Shown piece after piece: positions 1 to 7,638 of a stretch of 12,920 bases of DNA. Under the pieces are notes generated by a model, which was not told the DNA's origin, did not search any database, and saw only the letters and a list, made by a program, of their open reading frames with translations. The stretch comes from an uncultured Eubacteriales bacterium (GTDB lineage: Bacteria; Bacillota; Clostridia; Christensenellales; CAG-138), in contig URFJ01000047.1 of the NCBI GenBank assembly GCA_900547135.1, positions 1-12,920 on the forward strand, in the 5' to 3' direction. The translations under genes were made by a program, and so were the position numbers. Each line of letters opens with the position of its first letter. The stretch's first letter is position 1.

Positions 1-1788
1 AACAAAAACTACCCGAAGCCTATCCTGCATATCGGGACTGCCGTTGATAAGCTTAGCGACCTCATTGATATATTTTATTATACCCTTCGCCCGAAAATAA
101 CCAGGTGCGGCCTTTGCTCCAAATATAAAGGCAGTGGGGGTAAATTCCGGAAGTTTGCCCTCCTTTAGGCTAAAATAAATCCACATAATTGAAAATGCGT
201 TCATTAGCTGGCGCTTATACTCGTGCATCCGTTTTACCTGGGTGTCGAATATAAACATAGGGTTTAGGTTAATCCCTTCATGTTCCAAAATTATCCGGCT
301 TAATTGCTGCTTTTTTATCTGCTTTACCTCATGAAAGCGCCAGAGCGCATCATCGTCAGCAAAGGCCCTCAAATCTTCCAATCTGTCGAGATCAAGCAAA
401 AAGCCGTCCCCGATTTTATCAGATATTAGCCCGGTGAGTTCAGGATTGCATAACCCAAGCCACCGGCGCTGCGTAACTCCGTTGGTCTTGTTTTGAAAAC
501 GTTCCGGGTATATGTCTGCCCAGTCCTTGAGAACGTCATTTTTGAGAATATCCGTATGTATTTTTGCAACCCCGTTTATATATGAGGAAACGTATGAAGC
601 CAGTCTTGCCATATGTATACAATTGTCGGAAATTATGCTCATGCGCGCCTTCTGGTCGCCGCCAATACGCTTAGCCGCCAGCTCGCTCATCAAGGAATCG
701 TTTATCCTAAAAATTATATCGCACACCTCGGGTATTACGCTTCTAAAAAGGCCGACATCCCATTTTTCAAGCGCTTCGCTCATTATAGTATGGTTTGTAT
801 ATGAAAATGTTTCTTTAGCCATTATTAAAGCTGCATCAAAGTCCATTCCTTCGCCCATCAAAAGCCTGATCAATTCGGGTATGGACACCGCTGGATGGGT
901 ATCGTTAAGCTGTATTGCGCAATGCGCGGCAAATCCGGAGTAGTCTGAGCCGCGAACCCTTTTAAACCTGCGTATTATATCCTGAAGCGACGCGCTGGAC
1001 AAAAAATACTGCTGCTTCAGTCTAAGGCATTTACCTGCGTACGTGCTGTCGTTTGGATAAAGCACGCGCGTGATATCCTCTACAGAATTCTTTTCACTAA
1101 CGGCTAGCGCATACTCCTGATCGTTAAACAGGTTGAAATCAAATTCTTCAATGGCTTCGCTCTGCCAAAGGCGCAGGGTGCTTATATGCTCCGTTTTATA
1201 GCCGATAACAGGCATATCGTAGGGCACGGCAAGCACCTTCTGGTCAGCAAAGCTGACGGTAACCGCCTTATCGTCCCGCCTCTTGCTCCACGGGTCGCCA
1301 AAACGCTGCCAGTCATCCGCCTTTTCCACCTGAAACCCGTCTTTGAGGCTCTGCTTAAAAAGTCCGAATTTATACCTGATGCCGTATCCATCTAGGGGTA
1401 TGCTGTGAGCGGCGGCACTGTCTAAAAAGCAGGCGGCCAGCCTACCGAGTCCGCCGTTGCCAAGCGCTTCGTCCTCAATATCCTCAAAGGCGCTTATATC
1501 CGCGCCGCGTGCAAGCAGATATTTTCTGACGTCGTCCAGCAATCCTAGACAGTAAAGGTTGTTATACACCATTCGGCCGACAAGGTATTCAGCCGAAAAA
1601 TAGTATGCACGTCTTACGCACTCATGCGATCGCCTGCTCCTGCGCCAGTCGTCAGAGATGGCGAACATTACAGCGTTGCTTAACGCCCTGTGCAGCTGCT
1701 GGGTTGAAGCCTCATGCAACTCGATCTGATAATCGCTTTTCAGCTCGTCTTCCATGCGGCGCATTATTGCCCTACAGTCCATAATCAT
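1..1788 (-). CDS. glgP: Glycogen/maltodextrin phosphorylase, C-terminus outside window
   Basis: Glycosyltransferase family 35 phosphorylase, a cytoplasmic PLP enzyme releasing glucose-1-phosphate from alpha-1,4-glucans. I read an open frame of 596 codons from ATG 1786-1788 to the left edge without a stop. Family motifs occur in the expected order: YYFSAEYLVGR (about residues 60-70), EALGNGGLGRLAACFLDS (about 105-122), GYGIRYKFGLFKQ (about 132-144), QLNDTHPAVS (about 290-299), NKTNGVTQRRWL (about 433-444) and DTQVKRMHEYKRQL (about 515-528). The family is usually about 800 residues, so roughly the last 200, including the PLP lysine, are missing. The start has a G-rich site (AGGGGG) about 7 bases upstream; an in-frame ATG at 1780-1782 is an alternative. 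It lies downstream of malQ, with 144 bases between them. The sequence does not decide between glycogen (GlgP) and maltodextrin (MalP) preference; the malQ neighbour fits either. Confidence 0.95.
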   Translation of the reverse strand, partial: MIMDCRAIMRRMEDELKSDYQIELHEASTQQLHRALSNAVMFAISDDWRRSRRSHECVRRAYYFSAEYLVGRMVYNNLYCLGLLDDVRKYLLARGADISAFEDIEDEALGNGGLGRLAACFLDSAAAHSIPLDGYGIRYKFGLFKQSLKDGFQVEKADDWQRFGDPWSKRRDDKAVTVSFADQKVLAVPYDMPVIGYKTEHISTLRLWQSEAIEEFDFNLFNDQEYALAVSEKNSVEDITRVLYPNDSTYAGKCLRLKQQYFLSSASLQDIIRRFKRVRGSDYSGFAAHCAIQLNDTHPAVSIPELIRLLMGEGMDFDAALIMAKETFSYTNHTIMSEALEKWDVGLFRSVIPEVCDIIFRINDSLMSELAAKRIGGDQKARMSIISDNCIHMARLASYVSSYINGVAKIHTDILKNDVLKDWADIYPERFQNKTNGVTQRRWLGLCNPELTGLISDKIGDGFLLDLDRLEDLRAFADDDALWRFHEVKQIKKQQLSRIILEHEGINLNPMFIFDTQVKRMHEYKRQLMNAFSIMWIYFSLKEGKLPEFTPTAFIFGAKAAPGYFRAKGIIKYINEVAKLINGSPDMQDRLRVVFV

Positions 1789-1831
1789 TGGTCTACCCCC
1801 TGGATATATCAGTATTGACCCTAAATTCCAT

Positions 1832-1875
1832 CTCACATCTACAATACCCTGAACAATCGGGTTCAATTATGTGAG
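1832..1875 (-). promoter_or_regulatory. Foldable 5' leader element upstream of the phosphorylase gene
   Basis: CTCACAT (1832-1838) is complementary to ATGTGAG (1869-1875), AAT (1843-1845) to ATT (1866-1868), and TGAAC (1850-1854) to GTTCA (1861-1865). Together they give a nested hairpin of 15 pairs with two 4-base bulges on one arm and a 6-base loop. An alternative pairing, ACCC (1846-1849) with GGGT (1859-1862), would exclude the apical stem. It lies between the putative promoter and the start codon, so it would be in the leader RNA; a DNA operator is equally possible. I recognise no known riboswitch class. Confidence 0.35.
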
Positions 1876-1900
1876 CTCCGGATTTAGACATTAAAATTTA

Positions 1901-1909
1901 ATTATATCA
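1901..1909 (-). promoter_or_regulatory. Extended -10 promoter for the phosphorylase gene
   Basis: On the minus strand the sequence reads TGATATAAT, an exact extended -10 (TGnTATAAT). No good -35 hexamer is visible upstream. Transcription would start near 1894, giving a leader of about 105 nt. This would let the phosphorylase be transcribed separately from malQ; read-through from malQ is also possible because I see no convincing terminator between them. Confidence 0.4.
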
Positions 1910-1932
1910 TAAATTCCGCAGGAAACGGCAGC

Positions 1933-3429
1933 TTATGAAAAAATTGCGGCACTGTCCAAACATCTCCCATATAACAGGTTTAGCTCGCGCAGTCTTTCGG
2001 ATACGTCGGGGCCTGCCTGTGCTTTCAACCTCCATGCCCAGTTTCCTCCCAGGGTTCCGGGCCTGTTCATGCGCGCCTCAATACCAAGGCCCAGCACATC
2101 CTGCATAGGAGTCACCGCAAGCTTGCAAACACTGGAAAATGCCGTTCGAATCATTGCCCAGCTTATACTTTCATCGTCCCGCATGTTCATGTAGCGCAAC
2201 GCATAGCTCTTGTCAGGCTCGCTTATGCGCTCCCACCAGGCTTCGGCAGGCTCGTTGTCGTGTGTAGTAGTATACATAACCCTGTTTTCACAAGCGAGGT
2301 GAGGCAGATGTTTGTTCGCTGAGCCGGAGGAAAACGCAAAGCATAGCACGCTCATCCCAGGGAATCCGGTACTATGCAACAGGCCTTCAACGGAGGGCGT
2401 CAGCAGGCCCAGATCCTCGGCCACAAACGGAAGGGGGCCCAGTTCGCTGGTTAGAGCATTAAATAGCTGCTCTCTCGGGCCTTCGGTCCATTTGCCGGAT
2501 ACGGCTGTTCGCGCGTTTCCAGGGATTGAGTAATAATCGGCAAATCCGCGGAAATGATCAATCCGGATCAAGTCAAACTGTTCGATAAGACGTCGAACGC
2601 GCCTTTTCCACCATGAAAACCCGGTATCCTTAATTACTGGCCAGTTATAAAGCGGGTTTCCCCACAGCTGCCCGTCAGGCGAGAAGTAATCGGGCGGAAC
2701 GCCGGATACGCTAACAGGCCGTTTTAGATCATCCAGCAGGAATAGCCCCGCGTTAGCCCATACGTCGGCTGAATCCAATGCGGCGTATATGGGCATATCC
2801 CCCATAAGCATCACGCCATGCGCTTTTGCGTATAACATAAGTTTTTTCCATTGCTTGAAGTATATATATTGGGTGAATTCGTGAAAACCCGTTTCACGCG
2901 CAAGCTTCCCGCCCAGCGCTTTTATTGCGAAAGGGACGCGGTTTTTCACATCATCTTTCCAGTCGTACCATGGGGCGCCTCCGTAAAGGTCCTTTAGTGC
3001 CATAAACAACGCATAGTCTTGAAGCCAGCTCTGATTACTCTGTTTGAATTGGTTAAAATCAGGACTGCCATCGTCGGCAAAGCGTTCGTAAGCGGCACGA
3101 AGAACTCCGAAGCGATGCTCATACATCATATGGTAATCGGCTCTTTCCGGATTTTGACCCCAGTTCAGGCGGGTAAATTCATAGGGCTTAAGCAGTCCAT
3201 CCTCACACAGCATATCCAAGTCAATAAAATATGGATTGCCCGCAAACGCACTAAAGCTTTGATATGGGGAATCGCCGTAGCCGGTAGGACCGGTGGGAAG
3301 CATTTGCCATACTCCTACTTTGGATGAATAAAGAAAATCGATGAATTTATAAGCCTCAAGCCCTAGGGTACCAATACCCCATGGCGACGGCAAGGATGAT
3401 ATGTGTAAAAGTATTCCGCTGCGCCGCAT
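1933..3429 (-). CDS. malQ: 4-alpha-glucanotransferase (amylomaltase)
   Basis: Glycoside hydrolase family 77 disproportionating enzyme. It transfers alpha-1,4-glucan segments between maltodextrins and releases glucose, acting in the cytoplasm. At 498 residues it has the normal bacterial length. The N-terminus (RRSGILLHISSLPSPWGIGTLG) is typical of the family. The catalytic nucleophile is D291 in RIDHFRG, the general acid E338 in VAEDLG, and the transition-state Asp is D391 in TTHDNE. PTGYGDSPYQ (about 48-57) is the conserved N-terminal loop. The ATG has GGGAGG six bases upstream. It lies 144 bases upstream of the phosphorylase gene in the same direction; MalQ makes longer chains that the phosphorylase can degrade, a common pairing. 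Transcription likely begins at the extended -10 site at 3463-3471. Confidence 0.97.
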   Translation of the reverse strand: MRRSGILLHISSLPSPWGIGTLGLEAYKFIDFLYSSKVGVWQMLPTGPTGYGDSPYQSFSAFAGNPYFIDLDMLCEDGLLKPYEFTRLNWGQNPERADYHMMYEHRFGVLRAAYERFADDGSPDFNQFKQSNQSWLQDYALFMALKDLYGGAPWYDWKDDVKNRVPFAIKALGGKLARETGFHEFTQYIYFKQWKKLMLYAKAHGVMLMGDMPIYAALDSADVWANAGLFLLDDLKRPVSVSGVPPDYFSPDGQLWGNPLYNWPVIKDTGFSWWKRRVRRLIEQFDLIRIDHFRGFADYYSIPGNARTAVSGKWTEGPREQLFNALTSELGPLPFVAEDLGLLTPSVEGLLHSTGFPGMSVLCFAFSSGSANKHLPHLACENRVMYTTTHDNEPAEAWWERISEPDKSYALRYMNMRDDESISWAMIRTAFSSVCKLAVTPMQDVLGLGIEARMNRPGTLGGNWAWRLKAQAGPDVSERLRELNLLYGRCLDSAAIFS

Positions 3430-3462
3430 CCCTAACCTCCCAAAACATAATATATGCGTCTG

Positions 3463-3471
3463 ATTCTAGCA
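3463..3471 (-). promoter_or_regulatory. Extended -10 promoter for malQ
   Basis: The minus strand reads TGCTAGAAT, an extended -10 with one mismatch in the hexamer. No clear -35 element is present at 16-18 bases. Transcription would start near 3456, leaving a short leader of about 27 nt that contains the malQ ribosome binding site. The site lies just downstream of the yhaM terminator, so malQ is probably an independent unit. Confidence 0.45.
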
Positions 3472-3520
3472 TAGTTACGGTAAACCCTTCGGTAAAACCA
3501 GCAAGCGTTGATCCCATAAA

Positions 3521-3553
3521 TACAGCAGAGGCGTTTTACAATCCTCTGCTGTA
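3521..3553 (-). terminator. Rho-independent terminator after yhaM
   Basis: A perfect 11-bp inverted repeat, TACAGCAGAGG (3521-3531) and CCTCTGCTGTA (3543-3553), with an 11-base loop. On the minus strand the stem is followed by TTTATGGG, a short T-rich tail. It begins 28 bases past the yhaM stop codon and upstream of the malQ promoter, the expected place for the end of the ychF operon. The short U-tract makes its efficiency uncertain. Confidence 0.65.
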
Positions 3554-3581
3554 AAATACGATGGGGCGGAGTTATGCTGTT

Positions 3582-4556
3582 TTAAAGATACCCATGATTA
3601 TACAGCTGACGGTTGTCAAGCGACCACAGCCTTTCAGTAAATTCCTCTTCATTTACCCCGTCTATGGCGGCAAACATGGTAAAGAGCTTAGCGTCAAGAT
3701 TATCAAGCTCACGCACTATCTCCGCCTCCGGAAACATCGGATAGCGCGGACTGCCATAGTCGGGTTCGCCGTGATGTGAGAGCAGGATATGCTCTAAAAG
3801 AAGCGCTGTCTTTTCACTTATTCCAAGCTCTACGGCAACAGTGGCAACCATTGAAACCCCGATGGTTATATGGCCAAGTAGTTGTCCCTGCGCGCTGTAA
3901 CCACGGGCAAGGCCAAGGCTTCCGACCTCAAGTTCCTTCATCTTGGCGATGTCATGAAGGATTATGCCTGAGAACACCAATTCATTGTTTAATGAAGGAT
4001 AGAGCGCCTCGTATACGCCGCATATTGCCTGGGCGGCCTCCAGCATGGTGGAGATATGGTACAAAAGGCCGCCCCTCTGGGCGTGATGGACTTTAAGCGC
4101 AGCTGGATAGCACATAAGTAAATCCCGGTATTTTACTAAAAGGTATTGCGTAAGGCGTTTTAGCTCTTCACATTTAAACTTTTCAGTGCAATCCCATATT
4201 TTAGAGTACATATACTCTGGATCAAACGGGGCGCAAGGCACAAGCGCGCTCATATCAACATCTTCATCAGGACGGAGATTTCGTATGCGCTCAATTTTTA
4301 GCTGCTCAGCGTCCCTGAATATAGATACGGTGCCTCTCACCTTGATAACGCTGTCCACCTTATAGGTTCCATGAACCGCTGGGTCATAGTCCCATAATTT
4401 GGCGTTTATCTCCCCGTCCGCGTCGCCTAAAATCAGGTCAAGATAATCCGAACCCTTTGCATTGCTCTTAACCTGAACATTTTTTGCAATGCAAAATCCT
4501 TCAACCTGATTTGCGGATTTGCTGATGATGTTATTTAAAAGGCGCATTCTGCTCAT
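3582..4556 (-). CDS. yhaM: YhaM-type 3'-5' exoribonuclease (OB fold plus HD domain)
   Basis: Predicted cytoplasmic 3'-5' exoribonuclease of the YhaM family, in which an N-terminal OB-fold binds nucleic acid and an HD domain holds the metal-dependent phosphoesterase site. At 324 residues it is close to the usual size (about 310-330). The OB-fold spans about residues 18-95, with DYLDLILGDADGEINAKLWD near 37-56. HD-domain metal ligands visible are H167 (LLYHIST), H201-D202 (IILHDIAK), H229 (LLGHI), H261-H262 (LLSHHGEPDYGSP) and D285/D288 (ELDNLDAK). The ATG has GGAGG with six bases spacing. It is the last gene of a ychF-led operon, 48 bases after the TSCPD-motif gene, and is followed by a terminator. 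Confidence 0.92.
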   Translation of the reverse strand: MSRMRLLNNIISKSANQVEGFCIAKNVQVKSNAKGSDYLDLILGDADGEINAKLWDYDPAVHGTYKVDSVIKVRGTVSIFRDAEQLKIERIRNLRPDEDVDMSALVPCAPFDPEYMYSKIWDCTEKFKCEELKRLTQYLLVKYRDLLMCYPAALKVHHAQRGGLLYHISTMLEAAQAICGVYEALYPSLNNELVFSGIILHDIAKMKELEVGSLGLARGYSAQGQLLGHITIGVSMVATVAVELGISEKTALLLEHILLSHHGEPDYGSPRYPMFPEAEIVRELDNLDAKLFTMFAAIDGVNEEEFTERLWSLDNRQLYNHGYL

Positions 4557-4604
4557 ATATCTCCTCCGTATACGTTACTGCCGGGGTAAAAGCCTGTTAA
4601 TGGC

Positions 4605-4874
4605 TCAGGATTGGGCCTGCGCCGCGTTCTTCCCAGATACCTGCTCTAATGCCTGAGCAAGCTGGTCTGCGCAGGATGTGCTGTTAAAGCCGCATTGAAT
4701 GCCCTTTAATTTGGGAATCGCTTCTTTTACTGACATACCCTCTATGAGCGAACCTATAGCCTTGAGATTTCCGTTGCACCCATTTTGATACACAACATTA
4801 TGAATAACGCCGTCCTCAATATCAAAATCAATCTTTGTAGAGCAAACGCCCTTTGGTACATAGGTGTGATGCAT
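4605..4874 (-). CDS. Small TSCPD-motif protein (TIGR03905-like)
   Basis: An 89-residue cytoplasmic protein resembling the short TSCPD-domain family; a related domain occurs at the C-terminus of B12-dependent ribonucleotide reductases. The function of the stand-alone proteins is not established. Four cysteines are visible: C11 (PKGVCST), C33 (NGCNGN), C61 (IQCGF) and C68 (STSCADQLA). They could form a metal site, which is inference. The family motif TSCPDQLA reads TSCADQLA here, with the proline changed to alanine. The ATG has a strong AGGAGGT site about 8 bases upstream. It sits between ychF (37 bases) and yhaM (48 bases) in one apparent operon. The neighbours suggest a housekeeping role but do not define it. 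Confidence 0.85.
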   Translation of the reverse strand: MHHTYVPKGVCSTKIDFDIEDGVIHNVVYQNGCNGNLKAIGSLIEGMSVKEAIPKLKGIQCGFNSTSCADQLAQALEQVSGKNAAQAQS

Positions 4875-4911
4875 TTTCTATTACCTCCTTTTACGTCTAC
4901 TAATACATTTA

Positions 4912-6000
4912 TTATACGTTAAACCTAAACAGTACTATATCTCCGTCGTGCACAACATACTCCTTGCCTTCGGAGCGGACCATGCCCTTTTCCTTGCATG
5001 CCTGCATTGAGCCGTATTGCATCAGCGTATCGTAATTTACAACCTCTGCCCGTATAAATCCGCGCTCAAAGTCAGTGTGTATCTTTCCAGCAGCCTGCGG
5101 CGCCTTTGTGCCGCGCTTTATAGTCCAGGCGCGCACTTCCTTAGGGCCGGCGGTGATGTAGCTGATAAGCCCAAGCAGTCTGTAGCATGCCCGTATCAGC
5201 TTGTCCAGGCCGCTTTCGCCTATACCAAGATCCTCGATAAACTGAGCCTTTTCCCCAGGCTCAAGCTCCGCTATTTCCTCCTCGACGCGCGCGCATATTG
5301 TAAGGGCTTCTGCGCCTTCCCTTTCAGCAGCCTTGTACACCGCGTTAACAAGCCCGTTGTTTACGCCTATGCCCGATTCGTCTATATTGGCCACATAGAT
5401 TACAGGCTTTGAGGTAAGTAAAAACAGACCATATGCCGTTTCTTCCTCCTCAGGCGACATTTGCATACTGCGCATCGGAAATCCGCTCTCAAGGTGATCC
5501 TTAATTCTCTTAAATAGGTCGACTTCAGCCAGATGCCTTTTTTCGCCTGCCTTTGAGTTTTTCACCGCCCTGTCTATGCGGCGGTCCAGGGTATCCATAT
5601 CGGAGAAGATAAGCTCGAGATTTATGGTTTCCATGTCCCTTATTGGATCTACAGAGCCATCTACATGGATAATATTATCGTCCACAAAGCAGCGAACCAC
5701 ATGAACTATCGCGTCTACCTCCCTGATATGTGATAAGAACTTATTTCCCAGCCCTTCTCCCTTGTACGCGCCTCTAACCAACCCCGCTATATCCACAAAC
5801 TCTATGGACGCCGGCGTTATCTTTTCTGGGTTATGCATCTTTGCGAGGACGTCAAGCCGTTCATCCGGAACGGGTACGACGCCTACGTTGGGATCTATTG
5901 TACAAAACGGATAATTCGCAGAATGTGCGCCGGCCTGCGTCAGCGCGTTAAACAGCGTGCTCTTGCCTACGTTTGGCAAGCCCACTACGCCAAGCTTCAT
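4912..6000 (-). CDS. ychF: Ribosome-associated GTPase/ATPase YchF (OLA1 family)
   Basis: Universally conserved TRAFAC-class P-loop NTPase that binds ribosomes and, in many members, hydrolyses ATP as well as GTP. At 362 residues it is full length. The P-loop is GLPNVGKS (7-14), the switch region CTIDPNVG (33-40), Walker B/G3 DIAG (70-73), and NIDE (205-208) replaces the classical NKxD, as is typical for YchF. The C-terminal TGS domain runs from about 280 (YITAGPKEVRAWTIKRGTKA) to the end. The ATG has GGAG about 8 bases upstream. It is the first gene of a minus-strand operon with the TSCPD-motif gene and yhaM, and it is divergent from tilS. A consensus promoter and a roughly 100-nt foldable leader precede it. 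Confidence 0.98.
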   Translation of the reverse strand: MKLGVVGLPNVGKSTLFNALTQAGAHSANYPFCTIDPNVGVVPVPDERLDVLAKMHNPEKITPASIEFVDIAGLVRGAYKGEGLGNKFLSHIREVDAIVHVVRCFVDDNIIHVDGSVDPIRDMETINLELIFSDMDTLDRRIDRAVKNSKAGEKRHLAEVDLFKRIKDHLESGFPMRSMQMSPEEEETAYGLFLLTSKPVIYVANIDESGIGVNNGLVNAVYKAAEREGAEALTICARVEEEIAELEPGEKAQFIEDLGIGESGLDKLIRACYRLLGLISYITAGPKEVRAWTIKRGTKAPQAAGKIHTDFERGFIRAEVVNYDTLMQYGSMQACKEKGMVRSEGKEYVVHDGDIVLFRFNV

Positions 6001-6020
6001 ATGGTGGTCTCCAATAGTAG

Positions 6021-6097
6021 TTATTAAAAATCTGGATTTCAGCCGTCACCCGTCCGAATCTTCCGCTTCATATGTTATACGGCATGCACATATCCAG
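6021..6097 (-). promoter_or_regulatory. Foldable ychF leader with terminator-like end
   Basis: In the predicted ychF leader, CTGGAT (minus strand, 6097-6092) can pair with ATCCAG (6037-6032), and inside it GCCGT (6083-6079) with ACGGC (6046-6042). The closing strand is followed at once by ATTTTTAATAA (6031-6021). A stem followed by a T-run ahead of a gene resembles an attenuator, but the stems are short (6 and 5 bp) and the loop is large. It matches no leader family I know. Confidence 0.3.
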
Positions 6098-6107
6098 TGT
6101 TTACTTG

Positions 6108-6136
6108 ATTATATGCTTTGCGGATTTAGTTGTCAA
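6108..6136 (-). promoter_or_regulatory. Consensus sigma-A promoter for the ychF operon
   Basis: On the minus strand, TTGACA (6136-6131) and TATAAT (6113-6108) are separated by exactly 17 bases, a perfect match to the housekeeping consensus. Transcription would start near 6101, about 100 nt before the ychF ATG. I found no stronger promoter in the window. Confidence 0.8.
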
Positions 6137-6190
6137 ATCCATTAGAAACGCGGATTAGGGCAAAAGGCATTATCATTATCGGTGCAACAC

Positions 6191-6219
6191 TTGAAAGTGA
6201 TCTCAAAGAACTATATACT
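6191..6219 (+). promoter_or_regulatory. Promoter for tilS-hpt-galE
   Basis: TTGAAA (6191-6196), 17 bases, TATACT (6214-6219): each hexamer has one mismatch from consensus at ideal spacing. Transcription would begin near 6226, 15 bases before the ATG at 6241. This supports 6241 as the tilS start and argues against the longer in-frame readings. It is divergent from the ychF promoter, and the two do not overlap. Confidence 0.65.
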
Positions 6220-6240
6220 GTAAATATGAAAGAGCATATT

Positions 6241-7590
6241 ATGGACAAGGTCGAGCGTGCGCTGATTGATCATGTCGGCGTAAAGCCGGGGGACCGCATA
6301 ATCGTAGGAGTAAGCGGCGGTGCTGATTCGGTTTCGCTGCTAAGGGTGATTCAAGACCTGTCAATAAAGCTTGGGCTGTCAATATATGCGGCGCATTACA
6401 ACCATGGGATAAGGGGAGAGAATGCCGACGGGGATTCGCGCTTTGTATCTGAGCTTTGCGCCGCTTTAAACGTACCGCTTATTATAGAGCAAGGGAATGT
6501 ACCGGTTTACGCCGGCGAGCATGGCCAGACGATGGAACAGGCTGCACGCGAACTCAGATACGGCTTTCTTGAGAGGGCGCGCAAACATTTCAATGCCAGC
6601 TACATTGCAGTTGCTCATCATATGGAGGATCAGGCGGAGAGCGTTCTTATGCATCTTTTTAGGGGTAGCGGATTGAAGGGTCTGACAGGTATGCGCTTTA
6701 AGCGGGACAGGATAATCCGTCCGATGCTTGACTGCAGACGAAAGGATATTGAGGAATACCTTAATGATGGGGGAATTCCTTATAGAACTGATGAAACCAA
6801 TCTTGTGCCTGACGCCACCAGAAACAGAGTAAGGCTGGATTTGATCCCGTATATAGAAAAACACATCAATTCCGAAGTAATACCGGCCATATGCAGAATG
6901 TCTGAGCTGATTCAAAGCGATGAAGCGTATCTTGATTCATTGGCTCAGGAGGCGTTAAACGAATGCAGAAGCGGAGCTGGTTATTCGGCAAAACGGTTTA
7001 GGATTCTGCCAAAGCCTATTCTTAGCCGAGCGATACGCATTGCGCTTGCGCGTGCGGGAGCTGATAAAGATATAGAAAGGGCGCATGTCGAGGCTGTTGA
7101 GGCGCTGCTCTACGGAAGAACGGGAGCGGGGGCGGATCTTCCAGGGTTACGGGCTTATATGAGTTACGACACGCTTATCATTGGAAATTATACGGAGCAT
7201 ATGGAATTCGAGGTTGAGCTTAACATGGATGGAACGACAGATACCCCTCATGGAGTATTTTCAACAACTATGCATAGCGGTAGCGAAAATATAATTTATG
7301 ACAGTTATACGGCGTGCATGGATGTAGATAAGCTTAAGGGCCGGCCGTGCATACGTACAAGAAGGAGCGGGGATAGGTTTTATCCCATTGGCGCTCCAGG
7401 AAGCAAAAAACTTAAGGATTATTTTATAGATAAAAAGGTTCCTAGGCAGGAGAGAAATATGCCCTTAATCTGCGTGGGAAACAGGGTGTTGTTCATTCCG
7501 GGGTTCTGTGTTTCGCAGGAAGTTAAGGTGGATGAAAATACAGCCTTAATGGTAAAGGTTAAGTTCGACAAAGGCAGCGGATTGTTGTAA
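6241..7590 (+). CDS. tilS: tRNA(Ile)-lysidine synthetase
   Basis: Adds lysine to the wobble cytidine (C34) of tRNA-Ile(CAU) using ATP, so the tRNA reads AUA; essential in most bacteria. Read from ATG 6241 the protein is 449 residues. The PP-loop is SGGADS (25-30). Other family motifs are AHYNHGIRG (51-59), AHHMEDQAES (125-134), RGSGLKGLTGM (141-151) and RNRVRLDLIP (about 194-203). The TilS C-terminal domain shows RRSGDRFYPIG followed by KKLKDYFIDKKVP. Longer starts at TTG 6130 and ATG 6226 are in frame, but a promoter lies across that stretch and PP-loop position favours 6241. The ribosome site is weak (AAAGAG, 6 bases away). The next gene, hpt, is 48 bases downstream, a conserved Firmicute pairing. 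Confidence 0.95.
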   Translation: MDKVERALIDHVGVKPGDRIIVGVSGGADSVSLLRVIQDLSIKLGLSIYAAHYNHGIRGENADGDSRFVSELCAALNVPLIIEQGNVPVYAGEHGQTMEQAARELRYGFLERARKHFNASYIAVAHHMEDQAESVLMHLFRGSGLKGLTGMRFKRDRIIRPMLDCRRKDIEEYLNDGGIPYRTDETNLVPDATRNRVRLDLIPYIEKHINSEVIPAICRMSELIQSDEAYLDSLAQEALNECRSGAGYSAKRFRILPKPILSRAIRIALARAGADKDIERAHVEAVEALLYGRTGAGADLPGLRAYMSYDTLIIGNYTEHMEFEVELNMDGTTDTPHGVFSTTMHSGSENIIYDSYTACMDVDKLKGRPCIRTRRSGDRFYPIGAPGSKKLKDYFIDKKVPRQERNMPLICVGNRVLFIPGFCVSQEVKVDENTALMVKVKFDKGSGLL

Positions 7591-7638
7591 AATGTTGTAT
7601 AACTAACAAGCAGTTTTGCATACATGAAGGGAGATAAA

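Noticed and set aside
512..943. Plus-strand open frame of 143 codons opposite the phosphorylase gene
   Set aside because: It is antisense to strongly conserved phosphorylase motifs, has no ribosome site and has no recognisable protein features.
3776..4096. Plus-strand open frame of 106 codons opposite yhaM
   Set aside because: It overlaps the conserved HD domain of yhaM on the other strand; composition and lack of motifs mark it as a shadow.
6466..6915. Minus-strand open frame of 149 codons opposite tilS
   Set aside because: It lies fully inside tilS, has no ribosome site and no family resemblance.
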